Shown: positions 16,567-25,417 of the stretch, in pieces
Layout: the number at the start of each line of letters is the position of its first letter
How positions within the stretch are numbered: the first letter of the stretch is position 1
Source: Mesobacillus jeotgali
GTDB taxonomy: Bacteria; Bacillota; Bacilli; Bacillales; Cytobacillaceae
Length of the DNA: 64,000 nucleotides
Assembly (NCBI RefSeq): GCF_014856545.2
Contig: NZ_CP109811.1
Span: forward strand, 614,001 to 678,000
Direction: 5' to 3'
Program-made: the position numbers and the translations under genes
The notes under the pieces: generated by a model
What the model was told of the DNA's origin: nothing
What the model saw: the letters and a program-made list of their open reading frames with translations, nothing else
Database searches by the model: none

Positions 16567-18180
16567 ATGGAGAACTTTTTGATTCTAAGGCTGCTTGATT
16601 TGTTCAAGCCTGTCTTTTTAAAAATGGGTGTTGAGTACAAAACGATGCGGCGAATCCTGCAGGTCAAACTGACAATGGACCAGCGCCGGAAGCCGACGGT
16701 GTTCAGCCAGTCCATGAAGAAGAAGGATAAGCCGGAGAAAAATGAATTCTTCAAATCATTGTGGATCTATGGTTTTTTTGGGTTGATGCTGATCCCGTTT
16801 TTATTTTTGAAAGATAATTATCTGTTCCAGGTTTCCATCTTGTTCAGTATCTTCATGTTCATCATCATGACGACACTGATTTCCGATTTTTCATCGGTCT
16901 TGCTCGATTTAAGGGATAAAAGTGTCCTCGACACGAAACCAGTCAAATCAAAGACAGTGAGCATGGCTAAATTGCTGCATGTGACAATTTATATGCTGTA
17001 TATTACCCTTGCCACGACGTTGATCCCGTTGGTGGTCAGTGTGATTTTCAAAGGGATCCTGTTCTCGGGGCTGCTGCTTGTTTCTTTCGCGCTGGCAGAT
17101 ATCTTCATCATAGCTTTCACGGCTCTGCTGTATTTGTTTATTTTGCGATATTTTGACGGTGAGAAGCTGAAGGATATTATCAACTATGTCCAGATTGCTT
17201 TATCCATAGGGATTATGATTGGCTACCAGGTGGTGGCGCGTTCGTTTGAATTGGTGAATCTTGATTATCAACTGGAATTTGCCTGGTGGCAGCTGCTGCT
17301 ACCGCCGATGTGGTTTGCCGGCCTGTTCGATGTCCTGCTTGGGGGCAGCAGGAGCTTCGGCAATCTCTTACTGACCCTTTTTGCCGTACTTGGGCCTGTT
17401 GTATCGATCTTTTTGTATGTGAAGATGATTCCAGACTTCGAACGCAATTTGCAGAAGCTGACGGCACAGACCGGCAAGAAAAAAGCAAGCAGCAAGTGGA
17501 AAGTATTTCGTTCCATGCCTTTCCTCATCTCCAAAGAGGAGCTGCCATTTTTCCGGTTCACGAGGATCATGATGAAAAACGAGCGAGATTTCAAGCTGAA
17601 GGTGTATCCTTCACTTGGCTTTGCCGTGGTGGTTCCGTTCGTGTTCATGTTCAACAGCTATTCAATGATGAGTTTCGAGGAATTCGCTGCGAGCCGTTCT
17701 TATTTGACTATTTATTCAGTCATGCTGGTCATCCCGATGTCGGTCATCATGCTTGCGCATTCTGGTTCCTATAAAGGAAGCTGGATTTATCAGGTCGCTC
17801 CCGTGAAAAGTTTGGGACTCATCAATAAAGCGGCATTGAAGGCATTCCTGTTCCAGCTGTTCTTGCCGTTGTTCCTGCTCGTATCGATCATGTTCAGCTT
17901 CTTGTTCGGACTGAGAATTCTGGATGACCTGATTGCCGTATTCTTGGCGGCATTGATTTATACACTGCTGTGCTACCTGGCAGGAGAAAGGGAACTCGCC
18001 TTTTCACAGCCTTTTGACGCTGTAAAGCAGAGTGGGGATATCAAAGTATTTCTCCTGTTCCTGATCATCCCATTGTTTGTCGGACTGCACTTTTTAGCGT
18101 TGAAGGTGCCATTTGGTGTTATAGGTTATGGAGTTCTGTTGCTTGTATTGAATTTGGTGTTGTGGAAGAGGTTGAAGTGA
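16567..18180 (+). CDS. Large ABC exporter membrane subunit
   Basis: 537 residues from ATG 16567 (GGGAGGGGTGACG upstream, overlapping the ATPase stop). About twelve hydrophobic segments in two halves separated by a charged region (about 290-330, NLQKLTAQTGKKKASSKWK). It resembles the long, poorly characterised permeases (putative ABC exporters) found next to this ATPase type in Bacillus. The hydrophobic core lacks recognised substrate-binding domains. It ends in a terminator that overlaps the stop codon. Confidence 0.75.
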   Translation: MENFLILRLLDLFKPVFLKMGVEYKTMRRILQVKLTMDQRRKPTVFSQSMKKKDKPEKNEFFKSLWIYGFFGLMLIPFLFLKDNYLFQVSILFSIFMFIIMTTLISDFSSVLLDLRDKSVLDTKPVKSKTVSMAKLLHVTIYMLYITLATTLIPLVVSVIFKGILFSGLLLVSFALADIFIIAFTALLYLFILRYFDGEKLKDIINYVQIALSIGIMIGYQVVARSFELVNLDYQLEFAWWQLLLPPMWFAGLFDVLLGGSRSFGNLLLTLFAVLGPVVSIFLYVKMIPDFERNLQKLTAQTGKKKASSKWKVFRSMPFLISKEELPFFRFTRIMMKNERDFKLKVYPSLGFAVVVPFVFMFNSYSMMSFEEFAASRSYLTIYSVMLVIPMSVIMLAHSGSYKGSWIYQVAPVKSLGLINKAALKAFLFQLFLPLFLLVSIMFSFLFGLRILDDLIAVFLAALIYTLLCYLAGERELAFSQPFDAVKQSGDIKVFLLFLIIPLFVGLHFLALKVPFGVIGYGVLLLVLNLVLWKRLK

Positions 18181-18210
18181 AGCACGGGGATCCTGTGCTT
18201 CTTCTTTTTA
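18179..18210 (+). terminator. Intrinsic terminator (GAAGCACGGG family)
   Basis: GAAGCAC, loop GGGGATCC, TGTGCTTC followed by TTCTTTTT. The left arm includes the last bases of the permease stop codon. Confidence 0.8.
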
Positions 18211-18353
18211 CTAAAGAGGCTGCTCATTGGGCAGTAATAAACGGGATTATCTCTAACAGCAAGGCGTTATATCCCGGTTGACACAATGTTTTCACCATTA
18301 CTCATGTTATATGTAGACCGATTGTTATAATATAAATATGTGGGGTGAGTGAC

Positions 18354-18913
18354 GTGAAAGAGACTTCAAGGGATAAATTGATCAGTGCAGCATCACGGCT
18401 GTTCCAGCTGCAGGGGTACCATGGTACCGGCCTGAATCACATTTTAAAGGAAAGCGGTGCTCCGAAGGGTTCTTTATACTATTACTTTCCCGATGGAAAG
18501 GAACAGCTTGCTGTTGAGTCTGTTCAGTTAACTGCACAGCATGTCAGGGCCCGCATTGAGCGGGGGCTGGATCAAAAAAAGGACGCTGTTGAAGCGATCC
18601 AGGGTTTTATCATAGAAATGGCAAACCAATATCAGAATGACAGGAGCCAGGAAGGAGTCCCGATTGCGGCAGTTGCCCTTGAGACCGCCCTTTTCAGCGA
18701 ACCAATCAGGAAAGCATGCCAAAGTGGATATGAAGGTTTCAGGAGGCTTTTGCCGAAAAACTGCTTCAGTCAGGCTTTGAAGAAAGCAGGGCAAGGGAGC
18801 TTGGAATCGTCATTAATTCAATGATTGAAGGCGCCTTTTTGCTGTCTTTTACCACGGGGAACAATGAACCCTTGCTATTGGCATCTAAAAATATTCCGGC
18901 ACTCTTAAAATAA
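18354..18913 (+). pseudogene. LmrA/YxaF-like TetR repressor, frameshifted
   Basis: The first frame encodes an excellent LmrA/YxaF-type TetR repressor: SRDKLISAASRLFQLQGYHG, then GTGLNHILKESGAPKGSLYY, the characteristic helix-turn-helix. Start GTG 18354 is favoured by GGGGTGAG upstream; GTG 18345 is in frame. Near 18738 (GGTTTCAGG) one base appears to be missing: the original frame soon ends at 18824, while the next frame continues without interruption as QEAFAEKLLQSGFEESRARE and onward to TAA 18913, the usual C-terminal ligand/dimer domain. Either the repressor is broken or the base call is wrong. A TATAAT lies at about 18326-18331 and a half operator TAGACC at 18314. Confidence 0.8.
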
Positions 18914-18944
18914 GTGCTGCTGGAATTTTAGAAAGTGAATTATA

Positions 18945-18956
18945 TAGACTGGTCTA
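18945..18956. promoter_or_regulatory. LmrA/YxaF-type operator
   Basis: TAGACTGGTCTA, with perfect five-base arms TAGAC/GTCTA around TG. It lies 28 bases before the NmrA-like gene. LmrA/YxaF repressors of B. subtilis are known to bind AGACC-n-GTCT-type boxes. A half-site TAGACC at 18314-18319 precedes the repressor gene itself, so both autoregulation and control of the target gene are likely. Confidence 0.7.
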
Positions 18957-18984
18957 CAAAAAACTTTGATAAGGTGGAAGGAAC

Positions 18985-19829
18985 ATGACGATCTTAGTGA
19001 CTGGTTTCAATGGTAAGGTTGGTTATGAGGTAGGTGTGAAATTAAAAGAAATGCAAATCCCGTTCAAATGTGCTGTAAGGAATGTGGAACGGGCGAGGGA
19101 GCGATATGGATCCGAGTTCGATTTTGTGGCCCTCGATTTTTCAAAACCCGAAACCTTTGGAAAAGCATTGGAAGGAATACATGAGGTATTCCTGATGTAC
19201 CCGCCTGGAGACCGAATCGAGTTTGAAGCCTTTATCACACAGGCTAAGCAGAAAGGCGTCAGCCATATCGTCTACCTTTCAGTGAAGGACGTCCAATTCA
19301 TGCCATTCATCCACCATTTTAAAATGAAAAGTTAATAAAGAAGGCCGGGATTTCGTATACATTTTTGCGCGCAGGCTATTTCATGCAAAATTTAAATGAC
19401 TTTTTATATAAAGAGCTGAAAGAGCGGAAACGTATATTTGTGCCTGCCGGAAAAGGCAAAACAAGCTTTGTTGATGCCAGGGATATTGCCGAGGTGGCAG
19501 TGATTGCCCTGAGTAACCCGGCAGGGCACAGGAATAAACATCACGTCATTACCGGAAATGAAGCGCTTGATTTCTATGAAGTGGCAAGGATCATGTCGGA
19601 AGTGATGGATATGAAGGTTGATTACTCGAATCCCTCAGTAAAAGAGTTTAAGGATTATATGATTTCAACGGGAAATGATGAAAGTTTTATCAATGTTGTT
19701 GCCGGCATCCACATTCCGACTAAATTAGGCCTGGCAAAAGGCATAAAGGATGATTTTGAAAAAGTCACTGGAAGGAAGCCGTCCAGCATCAGAAAATATA
19801 TAGAGGATTATAAAGAAGTGTGGCTTTAG
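18985..19829 (+). pseudogene. NmrA-like NAD(P)-binding oxidoreductase, frameshifted
   Basis: The first frame (18985-19335) gives the Rossmann start MTILVTGFNGKVGYEVGVKL and reaches HIVYLSVKDVQFMPFIHHFK, then stops. From about 19327 the next frame continues directly as KKAGISYTFLRAGYFMQNLN and runs to the normal end at 19829 (IRKYIEDYKEVWL). A single missing G in ATG(G)AAAAG restores a single protein of about 281 residues of the NmrA/HSCARG-like SDR group. Preceded by AAGGTGGAAGG and by the LmrA-type operator. In B. subtilis the LmrA/YxaF regulon likewise mixes efflux and oxidoreductase genes. Confidence 0.8.
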
Positions 19830-19862
19830 GGATTTTTAAAAACTTCTGCAGATGTAAAGAAT

Positions 19863-19892
19863 GGAGAGTGACCCAATGGGCGCTCTTTTTTT
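19863..19892 (+). terminator. Intrinsic terminator
   Basis: AGAG-TGACCC, loop AAT, GGGCG-CTCT followed by seven T. It ends the NmrA-like gene. Confidence 0.75.
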
Positions 19893-19988
19893 CGTGACTA
19901 TGGATTTTAATAATTTATTAATAATTTGATAAGAGCATTTTAGGGAATCGCTGAGAGAATAGAGAATGTGAAAGGGAGGCAATGAGCT

Positions 19989-20900
19989 ATGAAAAAACCG
20001 ATTGTTGAGATAAAGAATTTAAAGAAAGTGATTGGAGATAAAACGATTATCCATGGAATCAGCATGGAGGTGTTTCCTGGTGAGGTGTTTGGGTTCCTTG
20101 GGCCAAACGGTGCGGGGAAGACGACGACGATCCGGATGATGGTCGGGTTGATGGGCATTACCGAGGGCCAGGTGTTGATCAATGGGTTCAGCATTGAAAA
20201 AAACTTTGAGAAGGCGATTTCGCATGTTGGCGGAATCATTGAGAATCCTGAGATGTACAAGTTCCTTTCAGGTTACGATAACTTGCTTCAATATGCGCGG
20301 ATGGTGCCGGTTCCGGTGAAAAAGGAAAGAATCAATGAAATTGTGAAGCTTGTCGGATTGGAGAAACGGATTCATGAAAAGGTCAAGGGTTATTCTCTCG
20401 GAATGAGGCAGAGGCTGGGACTTGCACAGGCATTATTGCATTCGCCTTCTTTATTGATTCTCGATGAGCCGACAAATGGCCTGGATCCTGCCGGAATCAG
20501 GGAAATCCGCACCTATATCAGGAAGATTGCCCATGAGGAAGGAATCGCTGTTTTTGTATCCAGCCATATGCTTTCTGAAATGCAGATGATGTGTGATCGG
20601 ATTGGGATCATCCAGGATGGGCATCTGGTGAGCGTGGAAAGTGTCGGAGACTTTGTCGGGGATAAGGTGAACACGGTGATAGAAGTGGAACCGGTTGAGA
20701 AAGCCAGGGAGTTTGTAGAGAAAACACTTCCTGAGCTCAATCCAAAGATTAATGGAAATGAGCTGCTGGTTTCAGCCAGCCGAGAAAAGGTGCCTGCTCT
20801 TGTTAAGGCGCTGGCGGAAAAAGAGTTTAACATCTATAAAATCTCTTCCGGGAATAAGACATTGGAGGAAAAATTCCTGGAAATGACGGAGGGGAAATAA
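19989..20900 (+). CDS. BcrA-type ABC transporter ATPase
   Basis: 303 residues; ATG 19989 after AAAGGGAGGCAATGAGCT. Walker A GPNGAGKTT (38-46), signature YSLGMRQR, Walker B LLILDEPTNGLD and switch His SSHMLSEM. The DPAGIREIRTYIRKIA stretch after Walker B is typical of bacitracin/lantibiotic-type (BcrA, LanF) ATPases. A C-terminal regulatory extension of about 80 residues follows. It forms an operon with the permease (adjacent ATG) and probably the two-component genes. Likely role: self-protection against an envelope-targeting peptide. Confidence 0.88.
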   Translation: MKKPIVEIKNLKKVIGDKTIIHGISMEVFPGEVFGFLGPNGAGKTTTIRMMVGLMGITEGQVLINGFSIEKNFEKAISHVGGIIENPEMYKFLSGYDNLLQYARMVPVPVKKERINEIVKLVGLEKRIHEKVKGYSLGMRQRLGLAQALLHSPSLLILDEPTNGLDPAGIREIRTYIRKIAHEEGIAVFVSSHMLSEMQMMCDRIGIIQDGHLVSVESVGDFVGDKVNTVIEVEPVEKAREFVEKTLPELNPKINGNELLVSASREKVPALVKALAEKEFNIYKISSGNKTLEEKFLEMTEGK

Positions 20901-21851
20901 ATGAGCCATTTTTTCAGGTTAGTTCATAATGAGAATATAAAAATTTATAAACGTATGGGAACATGGGTGATGATCGGGATCCTGGTTCTCGTCGTGGCCC
21001 TTGTTGGCATTTTTACAAAATTTGTCCTGGACCATGATAGCAATGCTGACTGGAAGGCACAGCTGAGTGCTGAAAATGCACAGCTTACAGAGAGTCTGGA
21101 ATCAGCACCAATGCTTGAAGCGCAAAAACGATTGTTAAAGGAAAGAATCGCACTGAATGAATACCGGATTGAACATGATGTTGAACCAATTAAGCGAGAT
21201 TCACTTTGGGGCTATATGGTTGATGCGACGACATTCACCGGGATTGCGGCTTTGTTCACGATTGTGATTGCCGCGGGGATGGTAGCAAGTGAATTTTCCT
21301 GGGGGACAGTCAAGCTGCTGCTCATTCGCCCGGTCAGCAGGACGAAAATCCTTCTTGCAAAATATGCTTCAACCCTGCTTTTCGCACTATTGATGCTTCT
21401 GTTATTGTTCAGCACATCTTTCTTGTTCGGAATTCTCTTTTTCGGCTTCGGAGGTGCGGAAACTCCGTATATTTCCTACAGCAATGGAAGGGTTATCGAG
21501 CAGAATATGGTTACCCATATTATCGAGCTGTTCGGTTTCAGAAGCATCGACCTGATCATGATGGTGACTTTGGCTTTCATGATTTCGACTGTGTTCCGCA
21601 GCAGCTCGCTCGCGATTGGAATTTCGCTGTTCCTGATGTTCACCGGCCCGCAGCTGGTCCAGCTTTTAAGCCAGTACGACTGGGTCAAATACATCCTGTT
21701 TGCGAATACGGACTTGCAGCAATACACAACGGGCACCCCGCTTGTTGAAGGAATGACGATGACTTTCTCCATTGTGATGCTGTTGATTTACTTTGCGCTG
21801 TTCGCTTTTCTGTCACTGTACATTTTTAAAAAGCGGGACGTTGCGGCTTAA
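20901..21851 (+). CDS. ABC-2-type permease (BcrB-like)
   Basis: 316 residues, ATG directly after the ATPase stop, with GGAGGGGAAATA as ribosome binding site. One helix near 22-45, a long charged extracytoplasmic or helical loop (about 50-105), then five helices; ITIVIAAGMVASEFSWGTVK and LLLIRPVSRTKILLAKY are the standard ABC-2 membrane 4 signatures. It should form the channel for the BcrA-type ATPase. Confidence 0.85.
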   Translation: MSHFFRLVHNENIKIYKRMGTWVMIGILVLVVALVGIFTKFVLDHDSNADWKAQLSAENAQLTESLESAPMLEAQKRLLKERIALNEYRIEHDVEPIKRDSLWGYMVDATTFTGIAALFTIVIAAGMVASEFSWGTVKLLLIRPVSRTKILLAKYASTLLFALLMLLLLFSTSFLFGILFFGFGGAETPYISYSNGRVIEQNMVTHIIELFGFRSIDLIMMVTLAFMISTVFRSSSLAIGISLFLMFTGPQLVQLLSQYDWVKYILFANTDLQQYTTGTPLVEGMTMTFSIVMLLIYFALFAFLSLYIFKKRDVAA

Positions 21852-21921
21852 GTTCAACTATGTTATGAAAGAGGAAACGGCTTTTAGTGGTTTCCTTTAA
21901 CTTTTTAAAAATAGGACGGTA

Positions 21922-22629
21922 ATGAACATGGAAGAAGATTTGATTCTGATTGTGGAAGATGAACGGGAAATTGCCGAGCTTGTCCGTGATTATCTGGAGG
22001 CGGAGGGATTCCGAAGCATCTTGGCTTTTGATGGACTTGACGGGCTAAACCAATTCATTGAACATCAGCCTGCGGTGGCCGTGCTTGATGTCATGCTGCC
22101 AAAAATGGATGGAATCGAGCTTTGCCGCAGAATCAGAGCGGAGTCGAATATTCCGATTATGATCATGAGCGCGAAAAAGAGCGATACCGACAAGATCATC
22201 GGACTCGGAATTGGCGCTGATGATTATGTGACCAAACCGTTCAGCCCGGGGGAGCTTGTTGCAAGGATTAAGGCACAGCTAAGAAGGTTCAAGCATTTAT
22301 CTGTTCAAAAGGAGCCCGAAAATATAATCAGATTCCCGGGTTTTGAGATTAATTTGAAAGAATACACGGTGTTTTCATCAGGAAATCAGGTTGAGCTTTC
22401 GGCAAAAGAGTTTCAATTGCTCGCGTTCATGGCCTCTAATAAGGGCCAGGTATTCACAAAAGAACAGCTGCTCGAAAACGTTTGGGGCTACCAGCATGTG
22501 GGTGATACGAACACGATTACCGTATATGTGAGAAAGCTGCGCGAGAAGATTGAACCTGACCCGTCGGAACCACAATATATCAAGACAGTCTGGGGAATCG
22601 GCTATAAATTCGATGGTGGAAGCCGATGA
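21922..22629 (+). CDS. OmpR/PhoB-family response regulator
   Basis: 235 residues. Receiver domain with acidic pocket VEDE, phospho-acceptor Asp56 in VAVLDVMLPKMDG, Lys in YVTKPF; winged-helix DNA-binding domain from about 130 (ELSAKEFQLLAFMASNKGQV, GDTNTITVYVRKLREKIE). ATG 21922 has AGGACGG close upstream; ATG 21928 is the alternative. A GGAAAC/GTTTCC hairpin lies in the 70-bp gap before it, so expression may be partly uncoupled from the transporter. Its stop overlaps the kinase ATG by four bases. Confidence 0.9.
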   Translation: MNMEEDLILIVEDEREIAELVRDYLEAEGFRSILAFDGLDGLNQFIEHQPAVAVLDVMLPKMDGIELCRRIRAESNIPIMIMSAKKSDTDKIIGLGIGADDYVTKPFSPGELVARIKAQLRRFKHLSVQKEPENIIRFPGFEINLKEYTVFSSGNQVELSAKEFQLLAFMASNKGQVFTKEQLLENVWGYQHVGDTNTITVYVRKLREKIEPDPSEPQYIKTVWGIGYKFDGGSR

Positions 22630-24007
22630 GATGGGGGCTGAAGCCGAGGCTGATTTTCGCTTTTATCAGCATTATCGTGCTGCAATTGTGGCATCGATTT
22701 TGTTTATAGCATTATTTTCTTCAGGTGTGGACCAACAGGCAGGAAATGAGGATGACCTGGATCTTCTCTTGTCTGAGGTCAAAAGTACGATTGATGAGAA
22801 TGCAGGGTATCTTACAGAACCAGCTCTTTTTTACGAAAAGGTAAGTCCCCTCCTGGAAAAATATGATATTGAGCTGAAGGTTTTCTCCGCTTCTGGCGAT
22901 CCTATATTCAATTCGGCAGCCCATCAAAGAAGTGACGGAGCATCTATATGGCCGGATAGGCTCAGGAAGTTCAATGTTGACATACTGACCCAGGAACATG
23001 GCGAATTGTCTGCGGAAATTAAGGCTAATTCCTTTTCTGTGCAGCCATTCAGGCAGTTTCAAGTGATTATCTATGCAGTACTTGGAGGGGCTGTTATCGG
23101 GCTGTCCGTCCTGGCCGCTCTCATTTTGCTGTGGACATGGTATATTTCGAAGACAGTCCTCCATCCTTTAAAGGACATATACCATGCGACAGAGGAAGTA
23201 ATTGAAGGGAACCTGGATTATAAAATTAGATACGTAAAAAAAGATGAAATCGGCCGGTTCATCGAGGGATTCAACCTGTTGCGCAGCCACCTGAAAAAGT
23301 CAATCGAACAAAGGCAGCAATATGAACAGGCACGAAAGCAGCTGATTGCCAGCATCTCGCATGACCTGCGCACGCCGCTTGCTTCAATCAAGGGCTATGT
23401 AGAAGGGCTGGAAGATGGGATTGCCAGGAATGAAGAGATGCAGCAGAAGTATTACCGGGTCATCAAATCGAAGACCGATCAGCTGGACAGGCTGATTGAT
23501 GATTTGTTCGAGTTTTCCAAGTTCGAGCTTGAGCAGCTATCGATCGATAAGTCCCTTGTGAACAGCTCCGAGTTTTTTCAGGAAGCTTTTCTCAGTGCGC
23601 AAATGGATTATCGAGATGTAGATCTGGTGTTGGCTGGGCCGCTGCCGTCGGTCAGTCTGAATATCGACAGCGCTAGAATCAAGCAGGTTATGTCAAACTT
23701 GGTTGATAATGCCGTCAAGTATGGCGGGACGAAGATCGTCATGGAAGTAGGGGAACATGGCGGTTTTGTTCAGTTAAGCATAAAGGATAATGGACAGGGG
23801 ATCCATTCAGAAGATCTGCCATACATCTTCAATGCATTCTACCGCGGAGAAAAATCCCGATCCAGAGAATCGGGCGGAACCGGCCTTGGCCTGGCGATTG
23901 TAAAATACATCATCGAAGCACATGGCGGAGAGATCCACGCCAAAAGCCAGCCAGGAATAGGCAGCGAATTTACTTTTACATTGCCTTTGTATCTGAGGCA
24001 GGGGTGA
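22626..24007 (+). CDS. HAMP-domain sensor histidine kinase with an apparent N-terminal frameshift
   Basis: ATG 22626 overlaps the regulator stop (ATGA) and encodes RWGLKPRLIFAFISIIV, the expected first membrane helix, but that frame stops after about 27 codons. From 22685 another frame carries the rest of the helix (VASILFIALFSSG), an extracellular sensor domain, second helix (about 23070-23140), HAMP, H-box SISHDLRTPLAS, N-box NLVDNAVKYG, and G-boxes DNGQG and GGTGLGLA. One missing A in CAA(A)TTG would restore a normal kinase of about 460 residues. Without it, only poorly placed internal starts could give a protein lacking a proper first helix. Partner of the adjacent regulator. Confidence 0.85.
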
Positions 24008-24037
24008 AGCATGGGGAACGTACCCTGTGCTTTTTTT
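24007..24037 (+). terminator. Intrinsic terminator (GAAGCATGGG family)
   Basis: AAGCA-TGGG, loop, CCC-TGTGCTT with seven T, after the histidine kinase. Confidence 0.85.
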
Positions 24038-24126
24038 GCGTTCTTTTTTTGCCGTTATTTTCAGAATTCTAATGGAATAATATGCTAAAATTTGAGTGAA
24101 GTCTTAAATGAAATTGGAGCGATTAT

Positions 24127-24882
24127 ATGTCTATTGAGATCATTAAACAAAACAAACAAAGCTGGGATACAGTAGCTCACCATTTTGATGGCAAGGACGC
24201 GTTGCCCAGCTATGGCCCTTTCGCACAGACTGAAGAGGAATTAGGGTTATTTGGAGACATCAGCAATAAGAAAGTCCTTGATATTGGCTGTGGAAGCGGC
24301 CATTCACTTAGATATATGGCTGGCAGGGGTGCGAACGAGCTTTGGGGAGTTGATTTGTCGGAGGCTCAAATTAGGACCGCTGAAGAAACTCTTAAAGATG
24401 TGGAACACAAACTGTTTTGTGCTCCAATGGAGTCTGAAATTGGACTGCCAAAGCAATACTTTGACGTGGTTTATTCAATTTATGCAATCGGCTGGTCGAC
24501 TGATCTTGCTGCCACGTTTGAACTGATCCATTCTTATTTAAAGCCAGGCGGATGCTTTATATTCAGCTGGGACCACCCATTATATGCTAACCTGAAAGGC
24601 CGGAATGGTGAAATCTATCTTGATGGATCCTATCAAAATGAAGGGGTAACACAATACCAAAATTTTAAAGGTGAAGAAGCCCCGGTAATCATTCCTAAAA
24701 GGAAGATGGCGACTTACATAAATGAATTAATCAGAGCAGGTTTTACGATTGACTCTGTGATAGAAAGCGATGTTTCTTCAGGGTTTGATGGAGTGGATGA
24801 GGAAGTATCTGATCGTTACTATTCTTTATACAAAGCAAGGAGATTTCCGACAACGATGATTATTAAATCTATAAAAGGGTGA
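24127..24882 (+). CDS. Class I SAM-dependent methyltransferase
   Basis: 251 residues; ATG 24127 after TTGGAGCGATTAT. Motif I VLDIGCGSGHSLRYMA, motif II acidic residue in WGVDLSEAQI, and YLKPGGCFIFSWDHPL are the Methyltransf_11/25 elements. A C-terminal cap contains KRKMATYINELIRAGFTID. Substrate unknown; close relatives are usually annotated only as methyltransferase. Monocistronic; array E follows. Confidence 0.85.
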   Translation: MSIEIIKQNKQSWDTVAHHFDGKDALPSYGPFAQTEEELGLFGDISNKKVLDIGCGSGHSLRYMAGRGANELWGVDLSEAQIRTAEETLKDVEHKLFCAPMESEIGLPKQYFDVVYSIYAIGWSTDLAATFELIHSYLKPGGCFIFSWDHPLYANLKGRNGEIYLDGSYQNEGVTQYQNFKGEEAPVIIPKRKMATYINELIRAGFTIDSVIESDVSSGFDGVDEEVSDRYYSLYKARRFPTTMIIKSIKG

Positions 24883-24890
24883 ATTGAAAC

Positions 24891-25302
24891 GACATCCTTA
24901 TGCAGATAAAGATGCCACATAAGGGCACGATAAACCCCGAATCAAACCTTTATGCAGAAGGAAGAGGCAACATAAGGATACGATAAGCTCCGAATCATAC
25001 CCTTATGCAGAAGGAAGAAGCAGCATAAGGGTACGATAAGCCCTGAATCATACCCTTATGTATAAGGAAGAGGCGACATAAGGGTACGATAAGCCCCGAA
25101 TCATACCCCTTATGCAGAGGGAAAAAGCAACATAAAGGCACGATAAGCCCCGAATCATACCCGTATGCAGAGGGAAAAAGCAACATAAAGGCACGATAAG
25201 CCCCGAATCATACCCTTATGCAGAGAGAAGAAGCCACATAAGGGTACGATAGGCTCCTAAAGGTATCCTTATGAATTTGAAGTGCTGTGTATAAGGGTAC
25301 AT
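24891..25302. repeat. Intergenic repeat array E (53-bp units with 10-bp inverted arms)
   Basis: Units begin CATAAGGGTA or a variant at 24918, 24971, 25024, 25077, 25131, 25184 and 25237, with a further degenerate one at 25290; spacings are 53 (54 once, where an extra C is present). In the consensus, CATAAGGGTA and TACCCTTATG are exact inverted arms around 17 bases, and a purine-rich linker GCAGAAGGAAGARGC follows. A partial unit precedes at 24891. It occupies most of the 535-bp gap between the methyltransferase and the YwaF-like gene. Confidence 0.9.
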
Positions 25303-25417
25303 TTGGCCTTGAAAGCTCCAAAAAAAGAAATTTCCTGATTTCAGGAGTCTCAAATCTTCATCCCGCGCATACATTTATAGGTAACAGCAAAATAATGTAC
25401 AGCGAGGTGATGACATC

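Noticed and set aside
24995..25186. Minus-strand ORF of 63 codons in array E with repeating residues
   Set aside because: It is a by-product of the repeats; a 53-bp period is not a multiple of three, no ribosome binding site is present, and it covers only part of the array.
24891..25302. CRISPR-like array (also considered for 28277-28585 and 56144-58118)
   Set aside because: Whole units are repeated with only scattered changes; there are no unique spacers between constant repeats, no leader and no cas genes.
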